In this document: one piece after another, positions 30,317 to 38,220 of the stretch
Numbering within the stretch: position 1 is the stretch's first letter
Layout of the letters: every line of letters begins with the position of its first letter
Made by a program: the position numbers and the translations under genes
Source: Lysobacter antibioticus
GTDB lineage: Bacteria > Pseudomonadota > Gammaproteobacteria > Xanthomonadales > Xanthomonadaceae
Direction: 5' to 3'
Assembly: GCF_000731095.1 (NCBI RefSeq)
Contig: NZ_JMTZ01000032.1
Coordinates: 48,815-112,814, forward strand
Length of the DNA: 64,000 nucleotides
Notes under the pieces: model-generated
Seen by the model: the letters and a program-made list of their open reading frames with translations, nothing else
Told to the model about the DNA's origin: nothing
The model's database searches: none

Positions 30317-31809
30317 TGAGTTGGTGGTCCCGTCTCCGAACGACGATGTTCGGAGGCTCGCCCGTGCACGAAGCATCGGGCTACGGCCGCCGCTCGACCG
30401 CATGGCAACCCGGTAACCCAGGTGCCGTCGCCGCGTTGCTGGCGACCGGCGACGCCTTGCGCGTTCGGTCGCGCGACCTGGTCCGCCGCAACGCCTGGGC
30501 CAATGCCGCGATCGAGGCGTTCGTCGCGAACGCGGTCGGCACCGGGATCAAGCCGCAGTCCCTCCTGGCTGATCAGACCCAGCGCGAAGCGTTGCAAGCC
30601 CTGTGGCGGGATTGGTGCGACGAGGCCGATGCCGCCGGCTTGACGGATCTGTACGGTTTGCAGGCCCTGGCCTGCCGCGCGCTGCTGGAGGGCGGCGAGT
30701 GCCTGGTCCGGCTGCGCCCGCGCCGCCCTGAGGACGGCCTGTCGGTGCCCTTGCAGTTGCAGTTGCTCGAACCTGAGCACCTGCCGATGTCGCTCAACCG
30801 GGAGGAACCGAACGGCAACCTGATCCGCGCCGGCATCGAGTTCGACCGGCTCGGTCGACGAGTGGCGTACCACCTGTATTTGTCGCACCCGCGGGACGGG
30901 GCGATGGCGCCGATGTCGCGGCACGGCGGGATGGAAACGTTCCGGGTGCCGGCGTCGGAGATCCTGCATATCTTCCGGCCGCTGCGGCCGGGCCAGATCC
31001 GCGGCGAGCCCTGGTTGGCACGCGCGCTGGTCAAGCTCAATGAGCTGGACCAGTACGACGACGCCGAGCTGGTTCGTAAGAAGACCGCGGCGATGTTCGC
31101 CGGCTTCATCACCCGCGACGGTCCGGAAGACCCCTTGCCCGGCGACGGGCCGCCAGACGAATCGGGCAATGCGCCCCTTGGCCTGGAACCGGGCACGTTG
31201 CAGATTCTGGAGGCAGGGGAGAACGTCACCTTTTCGCAGCCGGCGGATGTGGGGTCGAGCTACGACCCCTTCCTACGCGCCCAGTTCCGCGCCGTCGCCG
31301 CCGCGATCGGCATTACTTACGAGCAACTCACCGGCGACCTGTCGGGAGTGAACTACTCGTCGATCCGGGCCGGCCTACTCGAATTTCGGCGCCGTTGCGA
31401 GATGGTCCAGCACGCGGTGCTGGTCTATCAGCTGTGCCGGCCTGTCTGGAACGCGTTCGTCGATGCGGCGGTGTTGTCTGGGGCGATCGAACTGCCTGGC
31501 TACCGCCGCCGCAAGCGCCAGTACCGAGCCTGCAAATGGGTGCCGCAGGGCTGGAGCTGGGTCGATCCGGAGAAGGAGTTCAACGCGATGATCCTGGCGA
31601 TCCGCGCCGGACTGCTGTCGCGCTCCGAGGCGATTGCCAGCTCCGGTTACGACGCCGAGGCCATCGACCGCGAGATCGCCGCCGACGCCGAACGGGCCGA
31701 CGCGCTCGGCCTGGTCTTCGACACCGATCCCCGTGTCGTCGCCCGCAACGGCGTCAGGCACGCCCCACCGCCGGCCGACACGCCGGCCGAATCGAAACCA
31801 ACGCCATGA
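30316..31809 (+). CDS. Portal protein, lambda gpB family
   Basis: 497 aa. Family signatures are RDLVRRNAWANAAIEAFVAN with VGTGIKP, LLEGGECLVRLRPR, ILHIFRPLRPGQIRGEPWLA, AAAIGITYEQLTGDLSGVNY with SSIRAGLLEFRRR, and the WVDPEKEFNA end. It forms the dodecameric DNA channel and nucleates head assembly. The position between gpW and the S49 protease is canonical for lambda-like phages. Confidence 0.95.
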   Translation: MSWWSRLRTTMFGGSPVHEASGYGRRSTAWQPGNPGAVAALLATGDALRVRSRDLVRRNAWANAAIEAFVANAVGTGIKPQSLLADQTQREALQALWRDWCDEADAAGLTDLYGLQALACRALLEGGECLVRLRPRRPEDGLSVPLQLQLLEPEHLPMSLNREEPNGNLIRAGIEFDRLGRRVAYHLYLSHPRDGAMAPMSRHGGMETFRVPASEILHIFRPLRPGQIRGEPWLARALVKLNELDQYDDAELVRKKTAAMFAGFITRDGPEDPLPGDGPPDESGNAPLGLEPGTLQILEAGENVTFSQPADVGSSYDPFLRAQFRAVAAAIGITYEQLTGDLSGVNYSSIRAGLLEFRRRCEMVQHAVLVYQLCRPVWNAFVDAAVLSGAIELPGYRRRKRQYRACKWVPQGWSWVDPEKEFNAMILAIRAGLLSRSEAIASSGYDAEAIDREIAADAERADALGLVFDTDPRVVARNGVRHAPPPADTPAESKPTP

Positions 31810-32990
31810 CTGGACTGCCCCACCTGGCGGCGCGCGTGTTCAACACGCCGCTGCTCATTCAACGCGCCAAATTGGAGGTCATCCTGGGCGTGCTGGCGCC
31901 CAAGTTCGAGCTGCAAACGCTGCCGCCGCCGCAGATGGCGCCGCCCGGTCCGGCGTCCCCACCTTCCTTGCCGACCCAGAACGGCATCTTCGTCTTGCCG
32001 GTCCACGGCACGCTGGTGCAGCGAACTGCTGGCTTGGACGCGCTGTCCGGGCTGACCAGCTATCAGTCGATTGGCCGCCGTCTCGATGCGGCGCTGTCCG
32101 ACGACTCGGTGCGCGGCATCGTCCTCGACATCGACAGCCCGGGCGGCGAAGCCGCGGGCGTCTTCGACCTTGCCGACCAGATCCACGCAGCACGAACGCG
32201 AAAGCCGATCTGGGCGGTGGCCAACGATGCTGCGTTCTCGGCCGCCTACGCGATCGCGAGTGCGGCCGATCGCGTGTTCCTGACGCGTACCGCCGGTGTC
32301 GGTTCGATCGGCGTGATCGCCTTGCACGTTGATCAGTCGCAATCGGATACGAACGCGGGATTGAAGTTCACTCCCATCCACGCGGGTGCGCGCAAGAACG
32401 ACGGAACGCCGCATGGCCCGCTGACCGATGAAGCCCGCAATTCGATCCAGACCGAGGTCAACCGCCTCCACGAACTGTTCGTCCTGACCGTCGCCGACCA
32501 ACGCGGTCTCAGCGCGGAGGCCGTACGCAAGACCGAGGCCGCGCTGTACTTCGGCCGGGACGCCATCAACGTCGGCCTGGCCGATCGCCTCGGCACGCTG
32601 AGCGATGCCGTGCAGCAGATGCACACCGAACTCGACGCCACAACGCGTCCCTTCCCCTTGGAGACCCCCACGATGTCCACCCCCGAAACGACGGCGCCGG
32701 CCGTCGTTGATCTTGACGCTGCGCGCGTGCAAGCCCGCAACGATGCCCTGGCGATTGCCGAGCTGTGCGAACTGGCGGGCCAGCCGCAGATGACCGCGGC
32801 GCTGCTGGCCGAAGGCGTGACGCCTGCTGTCGCCCGTCAGCGTTTGCTCGCTGCCAAGGCCGACTCCGCTGAAATCACCAGCCGCCTGTCGCCGAACGCG
32901 CCGACGTCGACCACCGCTGCGTCGCTCGACGACAACCCGCTGATCCAAGCCGTCAAGGCGCGCGCTGCGCTCGCGCGGAAGGAGCGCTGA
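31806..32990 (+). CDS. Head maturation protease, S49/ClpP fold (lambda gpC-like)
   Basis: 394 aa, ATGA overlap with the portal. The SppA/S49 core has VRGIVLDIDSPGGEAAGVFD, the catalytic serine segment NDAAFSAAYAIASAADR and GVGSIGVIALHVD. After about residue 285 the protein changes to a scaffold-like helical region starting MSTPETTAP, which also has its own start signal (see nested entry). It cleaves scaffold and possibly portal during head maturation. Confidence 0.93.
   Translation: MTGLPHLAARVFNTPLLIQRAKLEVILGVLAPKFELQTLPPPQMAPPGPASPPSLPTQNGIFVLPVHGTLVQRTAGLDALSGLTSYQSIGRRLDAALSDDSVRGIVLDIDSPGGEAAGVFDLADQIHAARTRKPIWAVANDAAFSAAYAIASAADRVFLTRTAGVGSIGVIALHVDQSQSDTNAGLKFTPIHAGARKNDGTPHGPLTDEARNSIQTEVNRLHELFVLTVADQRGLSAEAVRKTEAALYFGRDAINVGLADRLGTLSDAVQQMHTELDATTRPFPLETPTMSTPETTAPAVVDLDAARVQARNDALAIAELCELAGQPQMTAALLAEGVTPAVARQRLLAAKADSAEITSRLSPNAPTSTTAASLDDNPLIQAVKARAALARKER
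32673..32990 (+). CDS. Nested scaffold protein (lambda Nu3-like), internal start
   Basis: 105 aa in the same frame as the protease C-terminus. ATG 32673 is preceded by TTGGAG at eight-base spacing, a good ribosome binding site inside the larger gene. The product is helical, alanine-rich and acidic (VDLDAARVQARNDALAIAEL) with the QPQMTAALLAEG pattern seen in scaffold domains. Lambda makes Nu3 the same way from within C. Expression is inferred from the start signal. Confidence 0.7.
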   Translation: MSTPETTAPAVVDLDAARVQARNDALAIAELCELAGQPQMTAALLAEGVTPAVARQRLLAAKADSAEITSRLSPNAPTSTTAASLDDNPLIQAVKARAALARKER

Positions 32991-32991
32991 G

Positions 32992-33387
32992 ATGCGACTG
33001 ACCACCTACCCGCCGGTCCACGAGGGTCAGAACTTGGGCGATCTGCTCAAGTTCGAGGCCGACAACCTGTACTCGCGCGACCAAGTCACCGTCGCCGCCG
33101 ATCAAGTGCTGAAGCTCGGTCACGTCGTCGGGCGCCTGACCGCGACCGGCGAGATTGCCGCGCTCGATCCGACGGCAACGGACGGGCGAGAGATCGCCGC
33201 CGGTGTCGCCATCGTGCCGATCACCACCACCACCACCGACCCGAGTCCGGATGGCTTGATCGTTGCCCGGCACGCGACGGTCGCCGATCACGCCCTGGTC
33301 TGGCCGATCCGAACCACCCCTGAACAACGCGCCGCCGCCACTGCGCAGCTGCGCGCCATCGGCGTCCTCGTGCGCCGCGGAGTCTGA
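32992..33387 (+). CDS. Head decoration protein, lambda gpD-like
   Basis: 131 aa. NLYSRDQVTVAADQVLKLGH with VVGRLTATGEIAALDPTATD and GVAIVPITTTT are the gpD-type beta-rich fold; lambda gpD is 110 aa. It trimerises on the expanded capsid and stabilises it. It follows the protease by one base and precedes the capsid gene, the standard order. Confidence 0.88.
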   Translation: MRLTTYPPVHEGQNLGDLLKFEADNLYSRDQVTVAADQVLKLGHVVGRLTATGEIAALDPTATDGREIAAGVAIVPITTTTTDPSPDGLIVARHATVADHALVWPIRTTPEQRAAATAQLRAIGVLVRRGV

Positions 33388-33390
33388 TCC

Positions 33391-34398
33391 ATGTCGATGA
33401 ACAACCCGTTCCACAACCCCGCCTTCTCGATGAGCGCGCTGACCACCGCAATCAACATCCTGCCCAATCAATACGGCCGTTTGGACGAACTGAACCTGTT
33501 CCCGATCAAGCCGGTGCGTACACGGCAGGTCACGGTCGAGGAGCGCAATGGTGTGCTGTCGCTGCTGCCCACGCAGCCGATCGGATCGCCGGGTACGGTG
33601 GGTAAACGTGGAAAGCGCTCGCTCCGTGCATTTAATGTGCCCCATATCCCACATGATGACGTCGTTCTGCCAGAGGAAGTGGTCGGTGTGCGGTCCTTCA
33701 GCACTGAGTCCGAGCTGGAAACGGTCGCTGGCGTCATGGCTGATCATCTGCAGGCCATGCGTAACAAACATGCCATTACGTTGGAACATTTACGCATGGG
33801 CGCCCTTAAAGGCGTGATTCTTGACGCCGATGGCAGCGAACTGGCGAATCTATTCAGTATCTTCGGCATTGCGCCCAAGATCTTTGATTTCCAGTTGTCT
33901 AACAAAGATACCGACGTACGTCAGAAGTGCATTGATCTCAAGCGCTATATGAGTAAAGCGCTCAAGGGCGAGCGCATGAGCGGCATTCATGTTCTAGTCT
34001 CACCAGAATTCTTCGATGCGCTATCGGGGCACGATAAGGTCAAGGAGGCCTATCATTTGTGGCAAGAAGGCGCGGCTCTTCGTGATGATATGAGGTCGGA
34101 TTTCCGTTTTGCCGGAGTTCGATTCGAAGAGTACACCGGTGAAGCCAGCGATGCGGAAGGGAATTCGCGGCGATTTATCTCCGAGGGCGAGGGCCATGCG
34201 TTCCCTTTGGGTACTTTAGACACATTTGCAACCTACGTTTCGCCCGCAGATTTCAACGAGAGCGTCAATACGCTCGGCCAGCTTCTTTACAGTAAGCAGG
34301 CCCCACGAAAGTTCGACCGCGGCACGGACCTGCATACCCAGTCCAATCCGCTGCCGATGTGCCATCGCCCGGCGCTGCTTCCCAAGCTGAAGGCGTAA
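33391..34398 (+). CDS. Major capsid protein E (HK97 fold, lambda gpE family)
   Basis: 335 aa (lambda E is 341). ALTTAINILPNQYGRLDELN at the N-terminus, RAFNVPHIPHDDVVLPEEVV, LRMGALKGVILDADGSELAN and IHVLVSPEFFDALSGHDKVK are typical of the family. From about 33595 to 34320 the DNA is clearly less GC-rich than the flanks and uses codons such as TTA, CTT and ATT that are rare elsewhere in the operon, which suggests replacement by recombination with another phage. Confidence 0.95.
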   Translation: MSMNNPFHNPAFSMSALTTAINILPNQYGRLDELNLFPIKPVRTRQVTVEERNGVLSLLPTQPIGSPGTVGKRGKRSLRAFNVPHIPHDDVVLPEEVVGVRSFSTESELETVAGVMADHLQAMRNKHAITLEHLRMGALKGVILDADGSELANLFSIFGIAPKIFDFQLSNKDTDVRQKCIDLKRYMSKALKGERMSGIHVLVSPEFFDALSGHDKVKEAYHLWQEGAALRDDMRSDFRFAGVRFEEYTGEASDAEGNSRRFISEGEGHAFPLGTLDTFATYVSPADFNESVNTLGQLLYSKQAPRKFDRGTDLHTQSNPLPMCHRPALLPKLKA

Positions 34399-34402
34399 GC
34401 CC

Positions 34403-34693
34403 GTGAACGCGTTCTCCACGATGGACGACGTAGTCTTCGACACGCTCGCCGTCGTCGCGCAGGTTCAGCGCCGTCCTAACCCCTCGGAACGAACCCTCCT
34501 TGTCGTGCGCGACGGCGTCGAGCGTTTGGGCGAGTTCCAGCAGGTGGTCGGCCGCGCCCGTCACGTCATCGCCCGCAATCGCGAGTGGACGTTCCGACGC
34601 GGCGACGAGGTCACCCTCGACGGGCGAACCCAGCCCGTCGAGGCGCTGGTGAAGGACGACGGCCTGGTGAACGAGGCCGTCTTGCATGGCTAG
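34403..34693 (+). CDS. Head-tail connector, lambda gpFII-like
   Basis: 96 aa, GTG start. RTLLVVRDGVERLGEFQQVV and NREWTFRRGDEVTLDGRTQP fit the small beta-barrel head-tail attachment family (lambda FII type). Position right after the capsid gene supports this. It overlaps the next gene by eight bases. Confidence 0.72.
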   Translation: MNAFSTMDDVVFDTLAVVAQVQRRPNPSERTLLVVRDGVERLGEFQQVVGRARHVIARNREWTFRRGDEVTLDGRTQPVEALVKDDGLVNEAVLHG

Positions 34694-35114
34694 TCCCGGC
34701 CCCAGTTGGGCATTGCTGCAACGTGTTGCCGACCGGTTGACCGAAATCCGAACCGACCGCGACTACCGAACCAACATCGGCTCGGCGGTCGCGCTGGAGC
34801 CAGCCCAACATGCGGACGAATCGGTGGCGGGGCTGACCCTGGCGTCGCTGGGCATCCAGCGGGATAGCAACAAGCCGCACGGTCGTCACCGCCTCCTGCA
34901 AGCCCTCGCCGAGGCCTCGATCCCAGCTTCGCTGATCGATGCACACGCCCAATGTCATGCGATCGCGGCGGACATTGAAGACGCCTTGGAGGATTGGATT
35001 CCGCTGCCGAACGCCCTGCCGGTGCAGGTCGAGGACATCGTGTTCCTCGATCGGCCGGAAGGGCTGCCGGTGGTCGCCGTCCAGGTCGCTCTGACGATTC
35101 GCTACCGCCGCTGA
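34686..35114 (+). CDS. Tail terminator-like protein
   Basis: 142 aa. SWALLQRVADRLTEIRTDRD opens a helix, and PVVAVQVALTIRYRR closes with a strand typical of tail terminator/minor tail U-type proteins. The order FII, U/Z, tail tube matches lambda-like morphogenesis genes. Its stop overlaps the next start (TGATG). Confidence 0.65.
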   Translation: MASPGPSWALLQRVADRLTEIRTDRDYRTNIGSAVALEPAQHADESVAGLTLASLGIQRDSNKPHGRHRLLQALAEASIPASLIDAHAQCHAIAADIEDALEDWIPLPNALPVQVEDIVFLDRPEGLPVVAVQVALTIRYRR

Positions 35115-35662
35115 TGGACCTATCGATCGATGCGGACGGTGTGCTCGACGCCGCCAAGCGGATCAGCGGCATCCCGGCCAAGGTCACCCTGGCCCAACGG
35201 CGTGCCTTCGGCACGCTGCGCCGTCGTTGGCCGGTGATCGCCCGTCGCGATATCCAGATCGAGTACGCCCTATCGGCCCAGCGCATCCGGGCCGGTCTCA
35301 GCGTAAGGACGACTGCCGCAGGCATTGAGCTGGTCGGCGTTGCCCGCGGCGTCGGCCTGCGGAACTTCGCCTCCAAACGCAGCGCCGATGACCGCGGTCT
35401 GGACTACACCGCGGTCCGCGGCCGGCGCAGCTTCAAGCGTTCTGGCTTCCATCGCCGCCACGGCGGCGCCGAGATCGCCTTCGAACGCACCCCGATCTTG
35501 GGCCCGAAGCGCGTGCCGCGCACTCCGATCCGTCGCCTGTACGGGCCGTCGCTGGCCCAGATGCTGCGCAAAGGCGACCGGCCCGAGCGCACGGGCCAAG
35601 CCGGCTTGGACGTGATCACCGCCGAGATCGACCGGCTGCTGCTGCGCTCGCTGCGGCGCTGA
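35114..35662 (+). CDS. Minor tail protein Z-like
   Basis: 182 aa, very basic (RRAFGTLRRRWPVIARRDIQ and RRSFKRSGFHRRHGG). Family resemblance to lambda gpZ is in the N-terminal VLDAAKRISGIPAKVTLAQR and the middle IRAGLSVRTTAAGIELVG. It probably acts at the tail end that joins the head. A short gap follows before the tail tube gene. Confidence 0.7.
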   Translation: MDLSIDADGVLDAAKRISGIPAKVTLAQRRAFGTLRRRWPVIARRDIQIEYALSAQRIRAGLSVRTTAAGIELVGVARGVGLRNFASKRSADDRGLDYTAVRGRRSFKRSGFHRRHGGAEIAFERTPILGPKRVPRTPIRRLYGPSLAQMLRKGDRPERTGQAGLDVITAEIDRLLLRSLRR

Positions 35663-35714
35663 ACCGGCGGCCGTCCGGCCGCCCCGACACCCCTATATAG
35701 GAGCAACGCGACCG

Positions 35715-36473
35715 ATGGCCGCGCAGGACCTGTTTTCCTTTCAGGGCAAGGTCTACCTTGCCCAACGCCACACCAACGGCAAGCCCGGCCCGCTGCGGTG
35801 GGTCGGCAACGCCCCCCAGTTGCAGCTCGCGCTGGAGGTCCAGAACTCGGACAAGACCGAGTCCTTCAGCGGCAACCGAATGCTGTACGGCCGCCTCGTC
35901 CAAAGCAAGACCGCCAACGTCAACCTGACCCTGGACGAGGCCACCCCGGAAAACCTTGCCGAGGGCCTGTACTCCATTCCTGCGACCTTGCCGGCGGGCG
36001 CGATTAGCAACGAGCTACTGCCCCCCGGCCTGAAGGCCAACGACGTGATCGCGCTCGACCGCGGCTGGATCAGCGAGCTGTCGTTGACCGACAGCGCCAC
36101 GCCCCCGGTCACGGTTCCACCGGCGAACTGGTGGACCGAGTCGGCGTCTTCAGGGCTGATCGGCCTGCGTAAGGTCGAGGGCCACACGCAGCCGTTCAAG
36201 GCGACCTATCATCACGGCGAGACGGTCAATATCGCCCTGTTCAACACCCCGCCGCCGGAGCGGATGCTGTTCCTGGATGGCATCAACACGGTCAATGGCC
36301 GCCGGGCGAAGGTGACTCTCTACCGCGTCGCATTCAATCCCATCGAGCAGCTCGACTTGATCTCCGAGGAGTGGGGCAGCCTGCAATTGTCGGGCGCAGC
36401 CCTGTTCGATGAGACCCGCGCGCTCGACCCGGTACTGGGCGGGTTCGGTCGGATCGAAATGGTGCGGGCGTAA
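35715..36473 (+). CDS. Major tail tube protein
   Basis: 252 aa. DLFSFQGKVYLAQRHTNGKP opens a beta-rich domain with VQNSDKTESFSGNRMLYGRL and KTANVNLTLDEATPENLAEG, patterns of siphophage tube proteins, and a second domain follows after residue 120. It has a good ribosome binding site (AGGAG at 35699). It polymerises around the tape measure. Confidence 0.85.
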   Translation: MAAQDLFSFQGKVYLAQRHTNGKPGPLRWVGNAPQLQLALEVQNSDKTESFSGNRMLYGRLVQSKTANVNLTLDEATPENLAEGLYSIPATLPAGAISNELLPPGLKANDVIALDRGWISELSLTDSATPPVTVPPANWWTESASSGLIGLRKVEGHTQPFKATYHHGETVNIALFNTPPPERMLFLDGINTVNGRRAKVTLYRVAFNPIEQLDLISEEWGSLQLSGAALFDETRALDPVLGGFGRIEMVRA

Positions 36474-36907
36474 TGGCGTGCAAGATCAAACGTCCCGAAA
36501 TGCCGCCGGCCGACGACTTGACCGTGCTCCAGCCCAACCGGATGCTGCCGCTCGGCGAGCGCACCGTGACTGTTCGCGAGCTGGGGTTCTACGAGAGCCT
36601 GCGGCTGCATAGCGAGATTGCCGCGCTCGTTGCCGACCTGGTCGAGCAAACCGACGACGGCAACATCGATCTGGGTTGTCTGCATCGGGTCTGCGCCCAG
36701 CATCCGGACGCCACCATCGCGTTGCTGGCACAGATCAGTGATCAACCCGTCGAGTTCGTGCATTCGCTCAACGCCGCGCAAGGCGACTTGCTACTGTTGA
36801 CGTTCTGGGCGGTCAACGCCGATTTTTTTCTGCAGCGCGTGATCGCGGCGCTGGAACTGCGACGCGCGGCGCCGGAAGCGACTGGCCCAGCGTCCTCGCC
36901 ACCCTGA
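36473..36907 (+). CDS. Tail assembly chaperone, short form (lambda G-like)
   Basis: 144 aa, start overlapping the tube stop (TAATG). Helical protein with VRELGFYESLRLHSEIAALV and FVHSLNAAQGDLLLLTFWAV. The position between tail tube and tape measure and the slippery run at 36823-36829 identify it as the upstream half of the chaperone pair. It binds the tape measure protein during tail assembly; the chaperone is not in the virion in related phages. Confidence 0.85.
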   Translation: MACKIKRPEMPPADDLTVLQPNRMLPLGERTVTVRELGFYESLRLHSEIAALVADLVEQTDDGNIDLGCLHRVCAQHPDATIALLAQISDQPVEFVHSLNAAQGDLLLLTFWAVNADFFLQRVIAALELRRAAPEATGPASSPP

Positions 36908-37092
36908 TCGATCACGGCCATGACTGGCCGTGGATCGAGCGCGCCACTGCGAGACAGCTGTCCCTGTTCTATCGCGCCGCCACCGAGCGGGAGCGAAGCG
37001 CGCGTGCCGACCGCATCGAAGACACCAATGCCGGCTTTAACGGCGGGCGCGATGTGGCCCGCTTTCTGAAACACCTTCGAGAGACCCCATGA
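36473..37092 (+). CDS. Tail assembly chaperone, -1 frameshift product (GT-like)
   Basis: Predicted join 36473-36829 with 36829-37092, 206 aa. Zero-frame codons GAT TTT TTT CTG contain the heptamer T TTT TTT. After a -1 slip the frame reads SAARDRGAGTATRGAGSDWP and continues SVLATLIDHGHDWPWIERAT to FLKHLRETP, then stops overlapping the holin start. The downstream frame has no good start of its own and looks like real protein, so programmed frameshifting is the best explanation. Conserved behaviour in siphophages. Confidence 0.82.
36823..36829 (+). other. Slippery heptamer for -1 frameshift
   Basis: Seven T residues in phase T TTT TTT, 78 bases before the zero-frame stop. No obvious strong pseudoknot was identified by eye downstream, although the following sequence is GC-rich and could pair. 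Confidence 0.8.
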
Positions 37093-37310
37093 AACTAATC
37101 GATAACTGGCGCTGCGCCTGGCGCTTCCTGAGCGTGCAGGCGATGTCGCTGGCGTTGGCCGTCCAGGCGACCTGGCTTTCGTTGCCCGATGACCTGCGTG
37201 CACATGTGCCGCTGTGGGTGACGGCCAGCGTGACCGCCTTCCTTCTCATCACCGGCCTGATCGGTCGCCTGTTCCAGCAACGAGGTCCCGATGGCGCACC
37301 TCTCGGTTGA
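37089..37310 (+). CDS. Putative holin
   Basis: 73 aa with two hydrophobic segments: SVQAMSLALAVQATWLSLP (residues 15-33) and WVTASVTAFLLITGLIG (43-59), a short polar turn between them and a basic C-terminus. Size, topology and placement directly before an endolysin and spanin genes identify it as a class II-like holin. It would release or trigger the endolysin across the inner membrane. It overlaps both neighbours. Confidence 0.78.
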   Translation: MKLIDNWRCAWRFLSVQAMSLALAVQATWLSLPDDLRAHVPLWVTASVTAFLLITGLIGRLFQQRGPDGAPLG

Positions 37311-37767
37311 AGCGGCCGGCGGCATCAATGTCGTCGCGTTCCTCGACATGATCGCCCACGCCGAAGGCGTCGAGCGCTTCAGCGAGCATGGAGGCTATGA
37401 CGTGGTGGTCGGCGGCGGCCGCTTCACCAGCTACGCCAAGCATCCGCGCAAGCTGGTGTGGCTGCCGAAGTACCGCATCCATTCGACCGCTGCCGGCCGC
37501 TACCAGTTTCTGTGGCGGACCTGGAACAACCTGCAAAACAGCTTAAAGCTTCCCGACTTTGGCCCTTCATCGCAGGATCGAGCGGCGATCGAACTGCTGC
37601 GCGAGACCGGTGCGCTCGCCGACATCAAGAAGGGCTGGATCAGCTCGGCGGTGCGCAAGTCGCGCAAGATCTGGGCCTCGTTGCCCGAGGCAGGCTATGG
37701 GCAGCGTGAGGTGCCGCTGGAGAGTTTGCTCGCCGTGTACCAAAAGGCGGGAGGCCAGATCGCATGA
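37291..37767 (+). CDS. Endolysin, lambda R-type transglycosylase
   Basis: 158 aa, same as lambda R. FLDMIAHAEGVERFSEHGGY contains the catalytic Glu of the lambda lysozyme family, followed by IHSTAAGRYQFLWRTWNNLQ and FGPSSQDRAAIELLRETGAL. No signal peptide, so it depends on the holin. It cuts the MurNAc-GlcNAc glycan bond. It overlaps the holin end and the Rz start. Confidence 0.92.
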   Translation: MAHLSVEAAGGINVVAFLDMIAHAEGVERFSEHGGYDVVVGGGRFTSYAKHPRKLVWLPKYRIHSTAAGRYQFLWRTWNNLQNSLKLPDFGPSSQDRAAIELLRETGALADIKKGWISSAVRKSRKIWASLPEAGYGQREVPLESLLAVYQKAGGQIA

Positions 37768-38153
37768 TCGCACTGAAAGTTTGGGCAACCACCCTGCTGA
37801 CCGCAATCGCCGCAGTACTAGCGGCGTTCGGCTTGGGGCGTTGGAAGGGCGCGCAGCGTGCGAGCGTAACCGCCAGCGAGCGCATTGCCGACAGCGAACG
37901 ACGGGTACGCATTGCTGAACGCGAGCGTACCGACTACGAAACCCGCACTGAGGTAGACACCGATGTCCTGCAACTTCCGACCGGCGTTTTGGCGCCGGTG
38001 GCGGACGCTGTGCCTGATTCCGCTGCTGACCGCTTGTACGACGAATGGTCCCGTGACGGAAGCGACGACGGGCTGCGCTTGGACGCGTCCGATTCGGGTG
38101 TCCCGACAGGATCAGCTGACGGATCTGACCGCACGCCAGATCTTGTCCCATAA
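37764..38153 (+). CDS. Inner-membrane spanin (Rz)
   Basis: 129 aa with an N-terminal membrane anchor (VWATTLLTAIAAVLAAFGLG) and a charged periplasmic helix (SERIADSERRVRIAERERTD). The second half is S/D-rich, a consequence of sharing DNA with the o-spanin in another frame. Together with Rz1 it fuses the inner and outer membranes in the last lysis step. Confidence 0.85.
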   Translation: MIALKVWATTLLTAIAAVLAAFGLGRWKGAQRASVTASERIADSERRVRIAERERTDYETRTEVDTDVLQLPTGVLAPVADAVPDSAADRLYDEWSRDGSDDGLRLDASDSGVPTGSADGSDRTPDLVP

Positions 38154-38217
38154 CGAGACGGGCCGGAGGCTGTGCGGTTGGGGTTCAAACCCAGCGACGG
38201 CCGATGCACCGCACTGA
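37963..38217 (+). CDS. Outer-membrane spanin lipoprotein (Rz1), overlapping Rz
   Basis: 84 aa in the +1 frame relative to Rz, starting inside it. A short signal sequence ends in the lipobox LLTAC (CLIPLLTAC), giving a lipidated cysteine near residue 25. The mature part has LTDLTARQILSHNETGRRLC, a typical Rz1 end. Embedded or overlapping Rz/Rz1 pairs are well known in lambdoid phages. Confidence 0.85.
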   Translation: MSCNFRPAFWRRWRTLCLIPLLTACTTNGPVTEATTGCAWTRPIRVSRQDQLTDLTARQILSHNETGRRLCGWGSNPATADAPH

Positions 38218-38220
38218 TTC

